DNA from: DASXYG01 sp036502625 | GTDB lineage: Bacteria; Actinomycetota; Actinomycetes; Streptosporangiales; Streptosporangiaceae | Assembly (NCBI GenBank): GCA_036502625.1 | Contig: DASXYG010000016.1 | Coordinates: 62,001-126,000 of the forward strand | Reading direction: 5' to 3' | DNA: 64,000 nucleotides | Part shown: positions 15,812 through 24,317 of the stretch, in pieces | How the letters are laid out: each line of letters starts with the position of its first letter | Numbering within the stretch: position 1 is the first letter of the stretch | Translations under genes and position numbers: made by a program | Notes under the pieces: generated by a model | What the model was told of the DNA's origin: nothing | Database searches by the model: none | Seen by the model: the letters and a program-made list of their open reading frames with translations, nothing else

Positions 15812-16428
15812 TGGCGGGCGAGGTGAACGGGCGCTACATCGTGCCGTCGTTCGTGGAGCACACGTCGTACGGCGCGAAGGAGCAGAACCCGTACAACAAG
15901 TTGTTCGAGGAGCGCATCGTGTTCCTCGGGGTGCAGGTCGACGACACGTCGGCGAACGACATCATCGCGCAGCTCCTCGCGCTGGAGTCGATGGACGTCG
16001 AACGGCCCATCCATCTGTACATCAACTCGCCGGGCGGCTCGATGACGTCGATGATGGCGATCTACGACACCATGCAGTTCATCGGCCCGCCGGTCGAGAC
16101 GACCTGCCTGGGCCAGGCGGCGTCGGCGGCGGCCGTGCTGCTGGCCGCGGGCGCGCCCGGCAAGCGCGCGGCGCTGCCCAACTCGCGGATCATCATCCAC
16201 CAGCCGGCCACCGAGGGCAGCCAGGGGATGTCCAGCGACCTGGAGATCCAGGCGCGGGAGATCCTGCGGATGCGGGCGCAGATGGAGCAGATCATCGCCG
16301 ACCACAGCGGCCACCCGGCGGACCAGGTGTCCCGCGACATCGACCGCGACAAGATCATGACCGCCGAGGAGGCCCGGGAGTACGGCCTGATCGACGACAT
16401 CCTGACGGTGCGGAAGCGGGGTTCCTGA
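15811..16428 (+). CDS. clpP: ATP-dependent Clp protease proteolytic subunit (second of pair)
   Basis: A 205-residue ClpP partner with Ser105 (GQAASAAAV), His130 (IIHQPATEG) and Asp180 (DIDRDKIMTAEE). The handle region differs from the first copy, as expected for a mixed two-ring tetradecamer. It is translationally coupled to the upstream clpP by a 1-nt TGATG overlap. It presumably works with ClpX or ClpC encoded elsewhere. It is convergent with cofC. Confidence 0.93.
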   Translation: MAGEVNGRYIVPSFVEHTSYGAKEQNPYNKLFEERIVFLGVQVDDTSANDIIAQLLALESMDVERPIHLYINSPGGSMTSMMAIYDTMQFIGPPVETTCLGQAASAAAVLLAAGAPGKRAALPNSRIIIHQPATEGSQGMSSDLEIQAREILRMRAQMEQIIADHSGHPADQVSRDIDRDKIMTAEEAREYGLIDDILTVRKRGS

Positions 16429-16446
16429 CCCGTACCGCCGTGGTGG

Positions 16447-17073
16447 TCAGACGAACAGCGCGGCCACCTCGGCGGTGCGGCGGCCGACGCCCAGGGTGAT
16501 GGCCTCGCGGAGGTCGGCCAGGGTGTCGACGTCTCGGCGGAGGCCGGGGATGTCGGGCAGGCGCATTTCGTGGGCGCCGCGCAGGCGGTGGCGGTCGCGG
16601 GAGCCGCGGCCGAACGACGGGGAGAAGCCGTGGCCGGGGCGCGCGGTGTAGAGGGTGGTGCCCTCGTCGGCGGCGTCGGGCACGAACGCCTGGCGCCACG
16701 GCCGCGCGGCCTCCAGCGCGCGGGTCAGCTCCTCGGGGCGCAGCGCGGGAAGGTCGGCGAACAGCGCGGCCACGCTCGTACGCGGGGCCAGGCGCAGCGC
16801 GGCGGCGGCGCCGTGGAGCAGGGCCGGGTTGAGCCCGGCGTCGGGCTCGTCGGCGATGACGTACGCCCCGAGCTCGCCGAGGACGCCCCCGGCGACGAGG
16901 TCGTCGGTGACGACCACGACGCGGCCGACGGCCGGTGACGCGAGCGCCGCGGTGATGGTGTCGGCCGCGATGGCGAGCGCGAACTTCTCCCTGTGGGCGC
17001 CGGTGGCCGCGGCGATGCGCGACTTGGCGCGGTCCAGCGGCTTGACCGGCACCACGAGTGACCAGTTGTCCAT
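16447..17073 (-). CDS. cofC: 2-phospho-L-lactate/phosphoenolpyruvate guanylyltransferase
   Basis: A 208-residue nucleotidyltransferase of coenzyme F420 synthesis (CofC/FbiD), activating 2-phospholactate or, in mycobacteria and probably most actinomycetes, phosphoenolpyruvate with GTP. Typical stretches are LVVPVKPLDRAKSRI, VVVVTDDLVAGGVL, GLNPALLHGA and ALFADLPALRPEEL. The ATG is the complement of 17071-17073. It is divergent from plsC, an order shared with many actinomycetes. It fits the two LLM-type F420 enzymes in the window. Confidence 0.92.
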   Translation of the reverse strand: MDNWSLVVPVKPLDRAKSRIAAATGAHREKFALAIAADTITAALASPAVGRVVVVTDDLVAGGVLGELGAYVIADEPDAGLNPALLHGAAAALRLAPRTSVAALFADLPALRPEELTRALEAARPWRQAFVPDAADEGTTLYTARPGHGFSPSFGRGSRDRHRLRGAHEMRLPDIPGLRRDVDTLADLREAITLGVGRRTAEVAALFV

Positions 17074-17244
17074 GACCCCTGTGATCTCCGTTGTCCACAC
17101 CCCGGATTCAGCGTCTCGACACTATGCGCATCCAACCGGGACACTTGACACCAGCCCGGTCGCCCCGCCGGGCGGCCCCCGCGCCCGGTAGGTTGCTGCG
17201 GACATCTCCGCTCGTCGGGGCCCTGACATACCAGGAGGAGGCGT

Positions 17245-18003
17245 ATGGCCCGCGAATACTCCGTCTCGCGTGGTTGGCGCGTGGTCTTCGTTTCCGTGCT
17301 GCGTCCGCTGCTGTTCCTGCTGATGAAGCGCGAATGGCGGGGCCGGGAGAACGTGCCGCGCGACGGCGGCGCCATCCTCGCGGCCAACCACGTCACCGAG
17401 CTCGACTCCCTGTCGATGGCGCACTTCGTCTACAAGTGCGACCGCTGGCCCGCGTTCCTGATCAAGGACGGCGTGTTCAAGGTGCCGGTGCTCGGCTCGC
17501 TGCTGATGAAGGTCGGGCAGATCCCGACGGCCCGCGGCGGGGCCGACGCCGCGAAGTCGCTGAAGTACGCCGAGGAGGGCCTGGAGAAGGGCGCCTCCAT
17601 CGTGATCTTCCCCGAGGGCACCTGCACGCGCGATCCCGAGCTGTGGCCGATGCTCGCCAAGACCGGCGTGGCCCGCATGGCGCTGACCACCGGCAAGCCG
17701 GTGATCCCCATCGCGCACTTCGGCGCCCACCGCATCCTCGCCTACCGCTCGAAGAGGCTGCACCTGTTCCCGCGCAAGCTCGTCCGCATGGTCGCCGGCC
17801 CCCCGGTCGACCTCTCGGCGTACGACGGCAAGCCGCTCACCGCCGCGAACCTCCGCGACGCCACGGCCGAGATCATGGCCGCGATCACCGCCCTGCTCGC
17901 CACGATCCGCGACGGCGAGCCGCCCGCCGAGCCGTACGACCCGCGCAAGGCCCGCAAGCAGCAGGCGGAGGGCGACGGCGAGAGCGGCCGGAGGAGCGCA
18001 TGA
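17245..18003 (+). CDS. plsC: 1-acyl-sn-glycerol-3-phosphate acyltransferase
   Basis: A 252-residue membrane-associated acyltransferase. Motif I, NHVTELD (NH-x4-D), is near residue 51, and motif III, FPEGTCTRDP, is near residue 130. A hydrophobic N-terminal segment (residues 12-27) probably anchors it. It acylates lysophosphatidate to phosphatidate in phospholipid synthesis. It forms an operon with gpsA, which makes its precursor; the gpsA ATG overlaps its stop (ATGA). Confidence 0.92.
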   Translation: MAREYSVSRGWRVVFVSVLRPLLFLLMKREWRGRENVPRDGGAILAANHVTELDSLSMAHFVYKCDRWPAFLIKDGVFKVPVLGSLLMKVGQIPTARGGADAAKSLKYAEEGLEKGASIVIFPEGTCTRDPELWPMLAKTGVARMALTTGKPVIPIAHFGAHRILAYRSKRLHLFPRKLVRMVAGPPVDLSAYDGKPLTAANLRDATAEIMAAITALLATIRDGEPPAEPYDPRKARKQQAEGDGESGRRSA

Positions 18004-19001
18004 CGACCGCCGCGGTCATGGGCGCCGGCTCGTGGGGCACCACGTTCGCCGCCGTCCTGGCCGATGCGGGCACCGAGGTGACCATCTGGGGCCGCCGCCC
18101 CGAGGTCGTCGCGCAGATCAACGCGTCGCACGTCAACGGCGACTACCTGCCGAGCGTCGTGCTGCCCGAGGCGGTCCGCGCCACCGCCGACCCCGCCGAG
18201 GCGCTGTCCGGCGCCGATGTCGTGGTGCTCGCGGTGCCGTCGCAGACGCTGCGCGCCAACCTCACCCGGTGGGCGCCGCACGTACCCGGATCGGCCGTGC
18301 AGGTGAGCCTGATGAAGGGCATCGAGGTCGGCACCGGGCAGCGCATGAGCGAGGTGATCCGCGAGGTGCTGCGGGCGCCGGAGGAGCGCGTCGCGGTCGT
18401 CGCCGGGCCCAACCTCGCGAAGGAGGTCGCCGCGCGCATGCCGTCGGGCTCCGTGGTGGCCTGTTCCGACGTCGCGGTGGCCGAGCGGCTCCAGCAGGCC
18501 TGCCACACCAAGTACTTCCGGCCGTACACCAACGACGACGTGATCGGCTGCGAGCTCGGCGGCGCGGTGAAGAACATCATCGCGCTGGCCGTCGGCATGG
18601 CGGTCGGCATGGGCCTCGGCGACAACGTGCGCGCGCTGCTGATGACCCGCGGCCTGGCGGAGACGGCGCGGCTCGGCGAGGCGCTCGGCGCCGGGCAGCA
18701 CACCTTCGCCGGCCTGGCCGGAATGGGCGACCTCATCGCCACCTGCGGCTCCCCGCTGTCCCGCAACCGGACGTTCGGGGAGAACCTCGGCCGCGGCATG
18801 ACCGTCGAGGAGGTCACGGCCGTCACCCGGCAGACCGCCGAGGGCGTGAAGTCCTCCGACTCCGTCTACGAACTGGCCAGGAAGAACGACGTGGAGATGC
18901 CGATCACCGAGATGGTCGTCGGCGTGCTGCACGGCGAGCTGAGCCCGGCGGAGGCCACGCGCGCGCTGCTGTCGCGGTCGGCCAAGCCGGAGCGCTACTG
19001 A
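18000..19001 (+). CDS. gpsA: Glycerol-3-phosphate dehydrogenase [NAD(P)+]
   Basis: A 333-residue enzyme that reduces dihydroxyacetone phosphate to sn-glycerol-3-phosphate for phospholipid synthesis. The Rossmann motif GAGSWGTTFA starts at residue 8, and the catalytic Lys is in CELGGAVKNIIALA. The substrate-binding GLAGMGDLIATC is also present. It is translationally coupled to plsC. Its last 7 nt overlap the convergent marR gene. Confidence 0.96.
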   Translation: MTTAAVMGAGSWGTTFAAVLADAGTEVTIWGRRPEVVAQINASHVNGDYLPSVVLPEAVRATADPAEALSGADVVVLAVPSQTLRANLTRWAPHVPGSAVQVSLMKGIEVGTGQRMSEVIREVLRAPEERVAVVAGPNLAKEVAARMPSGSVVACSDVAVAERLQQACHTKYFRPYTNDDVIGCELGGAVKNIIALAVGMAVGMGLGDNVRALLMTRGLAETARLGEALGAGQHTFAGLAGMGDLIATCGSPLSRNRTFGENLGRGMTVEEVTAVTRQTAEGVKSSDSVYELARKNDVEMPITEMVVGVLHGELSPAEATRALLSRSAKPERY

Positions 19002-19468
19002 GCGTCCGCGGGCCCGTCGCCGAGGTGGTCGATGACCTTCCCGGCGATGCTGTCGAGCGCGGCGATCTCTTCGGGCGTGAGGAGGTCGACCAGATGGCGG
19101 CGCACCGACGCGACGTGCAGGGGCGCGGCGGCGCGGAGCGTCTCCCACCCCTGTGGCGTGAGCGTGATGACGGCGCCGCGCGCGTCGTCGGCGCACGGCT
19201 CGCGGCCGACGAGCCGCCGCCGCTCCATCCGCCCGACGTGGTGCGCCAGCCTGCTGGTCGACCACAGCAGGTGCGCGGAGAGGTCGCGTGACCGCCACTG
19301 GCCGCCCGGCCGCTCCGAAAGCGTCGACAGCACGTCGTAGTCGGTCTCCGAGAGGCCGGAGTCGCGGTTGAGGTCGCGCGCGGTCTGGAGGTCGAGCAGG
19401 GTGCGCATGCGCCGGTAGCGGCGCCAGGCGCGCTCCTGCGCCGCCGTCAGCCATCGGGTTCCCGCCAC
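18995..19468 (-). CDS. MarR-family regulator
   Basis: A 157-residue winged-helix MarR protein. DYDVLSTLSERPGGQWRSRD and SAHLLWSTSRLAHHVGRMER form the DNA-binding helices, and the wing reads CADDARGAVITLTPQG. It is divergent from the YitT-type gene, with two CTGAC-type palindromes between them, so it very probably represses itself and that operon. It sits with the next three genes between gpsA and ddl, which are usually close neighbours. Confidence 0.9.
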   Translation of the reverse strand: MAGTRWLTAAQERAWRRYRRMRTLLDLQTARDLNRDSGLSETDYDVLSTLSERPGGQWRSRDLSAHLLWSTSRLAHHVGRMERRRLVGREPCADDARGAVITLTPQGWETLRAAAPLHVASVRRHLVDLLTPEEIAALDSIAGKVIDHLGDGPADAQ

Positions 19469-19484
19469 GGAGGACAGCCTAGTA

Positions 19485-19529
19485 CTTGCTGACGTGTCAG
19501 CAAGACGCGTACTGTCCCTGACATGTCAG
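19485..19529. promoter_or_regulatory. Two MarR operators, the second over the yitT-like start codon
   Basis: CTTGCTGAC-GT-GTCAGCAAG (19485-19504) and CTGACATGTCAG followed by CAAG (19518-19533) share the half-site GTCAGCAAG. The ATG of the downstream gene (19523-19525) is in the centre of the second palindrome. No Shine-Dalgarno fits in the gap, so the transcript may be leaderless. Binding by the adjacent MarR is inferred from placement. Confidence 0.72.
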
Positions 19530-20131
19530 CAAGTGCGCCGGCGCTCGTACGGCTCTACCTCGGGCTCGCCGGATTCGGGGTGAGCCTGGCGCTGATGGTG
19601 CGCGCCCGGCTCGGGCTCGGCCCGTGGGACGTGCTGCACCAGGGCATCGCCCGCCATCTCGGGGTGCCGCTCGGCTGGGTGACCATCGCGGTGAGCGCGC
19701 TGGTCCTGCTCGCCTGGATCCCGCTGCGGCAGCGCCCCGGCCTGGGCACGGTGAGCAACGCCGTGCTGGTCGGCCTGGTGGTGGACGCCGCGCTCGGCGT
19801 GCTGCACCCGCCCGTGTCGCTCGGGTGGCGCTGCGCCTGGCTCGCCGGGGGCATCGCGCTGAACGCGGTGGCCACCGCGGTGTACATCGGGGCGCGGCTC
19901 GGGCCGGGCGCCCGCGACGGGCTGATGACCGGGTTCGCCGCGCGCGGCCACTCGCTGCGCGCGGTGCGCACGGTCATCGAGCTGTCGGTGCTGGCGGTCG
20001 GGTTCGCCCTCGGCGGCAGCGTCGGCGTCGGCACCGTGGCGTACGCGCTGGCGATCGGGCCGCTCACCGCGTTCCTGCTGCCGCGGCTGACCGTACGGCT
20101 CCCTCAGGACGAAAGGAATCCCCGGCCATGA
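19523..20131 (+). CDS. YczE/YitT-type integral membrane protein
   Basis: A 202-residue membrane protein with about five hydrophobic helices. The hallmark LGLGPWDVLHQGIARHLGVP is near residue 34 and GLMTGFAARG near residue 133. YczE of Bacillus influences surfactin synthesis through a poorly defined membrane role; the transport function of this family is unproven. It starts inside a MarR operator and its stop overlaps the next ATG (ATGA), so it shares an operon with the LLM gene. Confidence 0.82.
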   Translation: MSASAPALVRLYLGLAGFGVSLALMVRARLGLGPWDVLHQGIARHLGVPLGWVTIAVSALVLLAWIPLRQRPGLGTVSNAVLVGLVVDAALGVLHPPVSLGWRCAWLAGGIALNAVATAVYIGARLGPGARDGLMTGFAARGHSLRAVRTVIELSVLAVGFALGGSVGVGTVAYALAIGPLTAFLLPRLTVRLPQDERNPRP

Positions 20132-21015
20132 CCGATCTGATCTTCGGAGTGGGCGTGCCCACCGCCGCGGGGCCGGGCGCCGGCCCGGTCGCCCAGGCGC
20201 GCGAGGCCGAGCGCCTGGGCTACGACTTCGTGTCGGCCGCCGACCACCCGTGCGGCGCCGACCCCAGCTACGACACGCCGACGATGCTGACCTGGATCGC
20301 CGCGCACACCAGCCGCATCTCCGTGGCCAGCCGGGTGCTCGCGGTGCCGTTCCGCCGTCCGGCGCTGGTCGCGAAGGCGGCCGCGTCGCTGGACGCGCTG
20401 TCCGGCGGGCGGTTCATCCTCGGCCTCGGCGGCGGCTACGACGACGCCGAGATCGCCGCCCTCGGCGGCCCCGTGCCGTCCGCGCGCGCCAAGGTCGACG
20501 GGCTCGCCGAGGCCGTACGGATCATCCGCGGCGCGTGGACCGAGGACGGTTTCGGCTACGCCGGGGCGCACTACTCCGTACGCGACCTGACCATGGCGCC
20601 CAAGCCGGGCCGGCGTGTGCCGGTGTGGATGGGCACGTTCGGGCCGCGCGCGCTCGCCGTCACCGGTGCGCTCGCCGACGGCTGGATCCCGTCGCTGGGC
20701 TTCGCCGACCCGGCGGACCTCCCGGCGATGCGCCACCGGATCGACGAGGCTGCGCGCGCCGCCGGACGCGACCCGGGCGAGATCCGCGGCGTCTTCAACG
20801 TGAACATCCGCGTCGACCCCGGCGCCGCGCCCCGCGACGACATCGTTACCGGAAGCCCCGTACGGGTCGCCGACCAGCTCCGCCGCTTCCTCGACCTCGG
20901 CTTCACCGGCCTGTCGTTCCTCCCGGCGGGACCCGGCCGCGCGGACCAGATCCGGCGCATCGCGGAGGAGGTCATCCCGTCCCTCGGGGACGCCGTGTCG
21001 GGAACGCGCCACTAG
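20128..21015 (+). CDS. LLM-class F420-dependent oxidoreductase
   Basis: A 295-residue luciferase-like protein: LGYDFVSAADHP near the start, the marker LSGGRFILGLGGGYDDAEIA near residue 90, and VPVWMGTFGPRALAVTGALA in the C-terminal half. Probably F420-dependent by family. It is coupled to the YitT-type gene through ATGA and is expected to be under the MarR protein. The substrate is unknown. It is not closely similar to the LLM protein at 3494 outside the shared fold motifs. Confidence 0.82.
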   Translation: MTDLIFGVGVPTAAGPGAGPVAQAREAERLGYDFVSAADHPCGADPSYDTPTMLTWIAAHTSRISVASRVLAVPFRRPALVAKAAASLDALSGGRFILGLGGGYDDAEIAALGGPVPSARAKVDGLAEAVRIIRGAWTEDGFGYAGAHYSVRDLTMAPKPGRRVPVWMGTFGPRALAVTGALADGWIPSLGFADPADLPAMRHRIDEAARAAGRDPGEIRGVFNVNIRVDPGAAPRDDIVTGSPVRVADQLRRFLDLGFTGLSFLPAGPGRADQIRRIAEEVIPSLGDAVSGTRH

Positions 21016-21082
21016 CGGCCGGACCGAAAACGGGGTTACCTGGCGTGCGAATGCCGACACGCACACTAGGATTCCGGTCGCT

Positions 21083-22294
21083 ATGCAGAGAAAACCCGGA
21101 GAGAACACGCGGGCGGTGCACCTGCCCGAGGCGCCCATGCCCGCCGAGCGCGCGGTGGGCCTGGCCGTCTGGCGGAGCACGACGTTCGAGTTCGACGACG
21201 CACAGTCGTACGCCGACGTGCTCGGCGACCGCCGCCAGGGCTACAGCTACAGCCGTATCGACAACCCCACGGTGGACGCGTTCGCGGCCGGCGTCGCGGC
21301 GCTCGAGGGCGCGAACCTGGACCACGAGGTGCGCGGCCAGGCGTTCGCGTCCGGCATGGCCGCGATCACCGGTGCGTTCATGACGCACACCCGCCAGGGC
21401 GCGCACGTGGTCGCCTCCAACGCCGTCTACGGCGGCACGTTCGGGCTGCTGTCCGGGGTGCTGGCGCGGTTCGGCGTGGAGACCGACTTCGTCGACATCA
21501 CCGACCTCGATCAGGTCAGGGCGGCGATGCGGCCCAACACGGCGGTCATCTACGCCGAGACGCTGGCCAACCCGACGATGACCGTCGCGGACCTGCCCGA
21601 GCTGGCGGAGATCGCGCACGACGCGGGCGCGCGGCTGTTCGTCGACTCCACGTTCGCCTCGCCGGTCGTGTGCCGTCCGCTGGAGCACGGCGCCGACCTG
21701 GTCATCCACTCGGCGACGAAGTACATCGGCGGCCACAGCGACGTCACCGGCGGCGTCGTGGCCGGGCGGCCCGAGATCGTCGACCCGATCCGCAAGGTGC
21801 GCACCGACACGGGCGGCTCGCTGGCGCCGGACGACGCGTTCCTGCTGCGCCGCGGCCTGGAGACGCTGCCGCTGCGGGTGCGCAGGCAGAACGCCACCGC
21901 GATGGTCTACGCCGCCACGATCGCCCGGCACGCGGGCGTCACGCGGGTCGACTACCCCGGCCTGACCGAGCACCCCGGCTACGAGGCGGCGCGCCGGCTG
22001 TTCGACTCCGGCCCCGAGGGCACCCGGTTCGGCGCGGTCGTCACGGTCACCCCGGAGGGCGGCTACGCCGCGGGCATGCGGTTCGCCGACGGCCTCGGCC
22101 TCGTGAAGGTCGCCGCGTCGCTCGGCGGCACCCACACCATGGTCAGCCACGTCGCGTCCACGACCCACAGGCAGATGGACGAGACGCAGCTCAAGGCCGC
22201 CGGCATCGACCCGGGCGCGGTGCGCATCTCCGTCGGCCTGGAAGACGCCGAGGACCTGATCGCCGACACCCTCCAGGCCCTCGACCAGATCTGA
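21083..22294 (+). CDS. Cys/Met-metabolism PLP enzyme (cystathionine gamma-synthase/lyase family)
   Basis: A 403-residue fold-type I PLP enzyme. The Schiff-base Lys lies in HSATKYIGGHSDVTGGVVAG, and YSYSRIDNPTVDAF and the Tyr segment SNAVYGGTFGLL are typical of the transsulfuration family. The exact reaction (gamma-synthase, gamma-lyase or methionine gamma-lyase) cannot be settled by eye. No strong Shine-Dalgarno is visible before ATG 21083. It is on the same strand as the LLM gene, 67 bp apart. Confidence 0.88.
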   Translation: MQRKPGENTRAVHLPEAPMPAERAVGLAVWRSTTFEFDDAQSYADVLGDRRQGYSYSRIDNPTVDAFAAGVAALEGANLDHEVRGQAFASGMAAITGAFMTHTRQGAHVVASNAVYGGTFGLLSGVLARFGVETDFVDITDLDQVRAAMRPNTAVIYAETLANPTMTVADLPELAEIAHDAGARLFVDSTFASPVVCRPLEHGADLVIHSATKYIGGHSDVTGGVVAGRPEIVDPIRKVRTDTGGSLAPDDAFLLRRGLETLPLRVRRQNATAMVYAATIARHAGVTRVDYPGLTEHPGYEAARRLFDSGPEGTRFGAVVTVTPEGGYAAGMRFADGLGLVKVAASLGGTHTMVSHVASTTHRQMDETQLKAAGIDPGAVRISVGLEDAEDLIADTLQALDQI

Positions 22295-22407
22295 CCCGGC
22301 CGGATACACCCTCCTCCGGCGGGCCGCGCGTGCCGTACGGAGCGGGTAGGGTCGCCCCGGTCGGGGTCCCGTACGGGGCAGTACTCCAGCGAAGGGAACG
22401 CATCGAC

Positions 22408-23514
22408 ATGGCCAAGCGGAAGACCCGCGTCGCCGTCATCTTCGGCGGGCGCAGCTCCGAACACGCCATCTCCTGCGTCACGGCGGGCAGCGTGCTGTCG
22501 GCGATGGACCCCGAGCGGTACGAGATCGTGCCGATCGGCATCGCCACCGACGGCCGGTGGGTGCTGACCCCGGCCGACCCGGAGCGGCTCGCGATCGCCG
22601 ACGGGCGGCTGCCCGAGGTCGACCCGGCGGACGGCGCCACGGTCGCGCTGCCGAGCAGCGGCGGCGCTCTGACGGTGTCCGAGCCCGGCGAGGTGCCGCG
22701 CGAGCTGGGCGGCGTCGACGTGGCCCTGCCGTTGCTGCACGGCCCGTACGGCGAGGACGGCACGATCCAGGGCCTGTTCGAGCTGGCCGGCATCCCGTAC
22801 GTCGGCGCCGGGGTGTTCGCCAGCGCCGCGAGCATGGACAAGGCGCACATGAAGGTCGCGTTCGCCGGCGCGGGCCTGCCCATGGGCGCCTACATCGTGG
22901 TCACCGACCGCGCCTGGCGGCGCGAGCGCAAGCGCGTCATCGACGACGCCGCCGAGCTGGGCTTCCCGCTGTTCGTGAAGCCGGCGCGCGCCGGGTCGAG
23001 CATGGGCGTGTCGAAGGCGGCCGACGCGGCGTCGCTGGAGGCCGCCGTGGAGACGGCGCGCGAGCACGACCGCAAGGTGATCATCGAGGCGGCGATCGCC
23101 GGCCAGGAGGTCGAGTGCGGGGTCCTCGAAGGCCTCGACGACGCGCCGCCGGACGCCAGCCTGCCCGCGGGCGTCGGCGTGCCCGAGGGCTACGACTTCT
23201 ACGACTTCCAGGCGAAGTACCTCGACGAGGGGCTGAGCCTGACGATCCCGGCCGACATCCCGGAGGCCTCGGTCGCGGAGATCCGGCGGCTCGCGGCGCT
23301 GGCCTTCGAGGCCGTCGACTGCGAGGGCCTGGCCCGGGTGGACTTCTTCCACACCGACGACGGCCGGGTGCTGATCAACGAGATCAACACGATGCCGGGG
23401 TTCACCCCCGCGTCGGCGTTCCCGCGCATGTGGGCGGCCACCGGCATCGACTACCCGAGCCTGGTCGACCGCCTCATCCAGACGGCCCTGCACAAGCCGC
23501 GCGGCCTGCACTGA
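22408..23514 (+). CDS. ddl: D-alanine--D-alanine ligase
   Basis: A 368-residue ATP-grasp ligase that makes the D-Ala-D-Ala end of peptidoglycan precursors. VAVIFGGRSSEHAISCVTA starts it, FPLFVKPARAGSSMGVSKA binds ATP, and RVDFFHTDDGRVLINEINTM binds metal. The omega-loop segment FYDFQAKYL keeps the Lys-Tyr pair of D-Ala-D-Ala enzymes rather than the Lys-Phe of D-lactate-using ones, so vancomycin-resistant depsipeptide formation is not expected. The long insertion at about residues 245-260 is typical of actinomycete Ddl. Confidence 0.96.
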   Translation: MAKRKTRVAVIFGGRSSEHAISCVTAGSVLSAMDPERYEIVPIGIATDGRWVLTPADPERLAIADGRLPEVDPADGATVALPSSGGALTVSEPGEVPRELGGVDVALPLLHGPYGEDGTIQGLFELAGIPYVGAGVFASAASMDKAHMKVAFAGAGLPMGAYIVVTDRAWRRERKRVIDDAAELGFPLFVKPARAGSSMGVSKAADAASLEAAVETAREHDRKVIIEAAIAGQEVECGVLEGLDDAPPDASLPAGVGVPEGYDFYDFQAKYLDEGLSLTIPADIPEASVAEIRRLAALAFEAVDCEGLARVDFFHTDDGRVLINEINTMPGFTPASAFPRMWAATGIDYPSLVDRLIQTALHKPRGLH

Positions 23515-23518
23515 CGCC

Positions 23519-23983
23519 CTAGAGCGTGCCGTCCTTGCGGGCGGGCAGGCTCGCCTTCAGGCGGGGCGCGAGCTCGCTCAGCACCTCGCCGGGCAGCTTG
23601 ACCGTGCGCGGCACGGTCATCTCCACGTACGCGTCGCGGCCGAGCAGGGTGAACTGCGTCGGCGTGCCCTCGGGCTGCGGCAGCCACGCCAGGCCGTCGA
23701 TCTGCGCGAGGTTGGACGTCGGGCGCAGCGCGGCCGGGCGCGGCACACCGCAGCGCAGCGCGATGGCCGGGTCGCCCCAGACGGCCGTGAGCTTCGAGTC
23801 GGGCGTTGCCGTACGCCGGGCGTCGCCGTGCAGCTTCGCCGGGAGCGCGTCGTGCAGCTTTGCGCAGAGGGCGGTGGCCGCGGTGTCCGCGTGCGGCGGC
23901 TCGACCTGGACGGCGTCCGCCGCGCACGCGGTCGCCGCGGCGAGTGCCGCCGAGGCGACCGCGAGCAGCTTTCCCCGCGGCAT
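23519..23983 (-). CDS. DUF3515 family secreted or lipid-anchored protein
   Basis: A 154-residue protein with an N-terminal signal (MPRGKLLAVASAALAAATAC). The Cys at residue 20 could be a lipoprotein anchor, although ATAC is a weak lipobox. The mature part has two further Cys residues (ALCAKL, LRCGVP) likely to form a disulfide, as in DUF3515 proteins, which commonly lie next to ddl/thiL in actinomycetes. The link to the cell wall is only by neighbourhood. The ATG is the complement of 23981-23983. Confidence 0.82.
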   Translation of the reverse strand: MPRGKLLAVASAALAAATACAADAVQVEPPHADTAATALCAKLHDALPAKLHGDARRTATPDSKLTAVWGDPAIALRCGVPRPAALRPTSNLAQIDGLAWLPQPEGTPTQFTLLGRDAYVEMTVPRTVKLPGEVLSELAPRLKASLPARKDGTL

Positions 23984-23985
23984 TC

Positions 23986-24219
23986 TCAGATGTTCACGAT
24001 CGGGCACGTCAGCGTGCGCGTGATGCCGTCGACCGCCTGGATGCGCGCGACCACCATCTTGCCGAGGTCGTCGACGTTGCCGGACTCGGCGCGCACGATC
24101 ACGTCGTACGGACCCGTGACGTCCTCGGCGAGCGTGACGCCGGGGAGCCCGCGGATCTTCTCGGCCACGTCGGCGGCCTTGCCCACCTCGGTCTGGATGA
24201 GGATGTAGGCGTGGACCAT
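23986..24219 (-). CDS. Stand-alone Lrp/AsnC ligand-binding (RAM) domain protein
   Basis: A 77-residue protein equal to the C-terminal RAM/SAM domain of Lrp/AsnC regulators: MVHAYILIQTEVGKAADVAE and VTGPYDVIVRAESGNVDDLG. It lacks any helix-turn-helix. Stand-alone versions bind amino acids in other bacteria and may assemble with full-length Lrp proteins. It starts 2 bp upstream of the DUF3515 gene on the same strand and is divergent from thiL. AGGAGGAC lies 5 nt before its ATG. Confidence 0.85.
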   Translation of the reverse strand: MVHAYILIQTEVGKAADVAEKIRGLPGVTLAEDVTGPYDVIVRAESGNVDDLGKMVVARIQAVDGITRTLTCPIVNI

Positions 24220-24317
24220 GTCGTCCTCCTTGCGCCTGGCTACGGGCGGCCCCCGTACTGTAGGCCATGGCGTAGCAAACCGTGCGACCGCGTTCGAGGT
24301 AAGTATGACCGCGAAGC

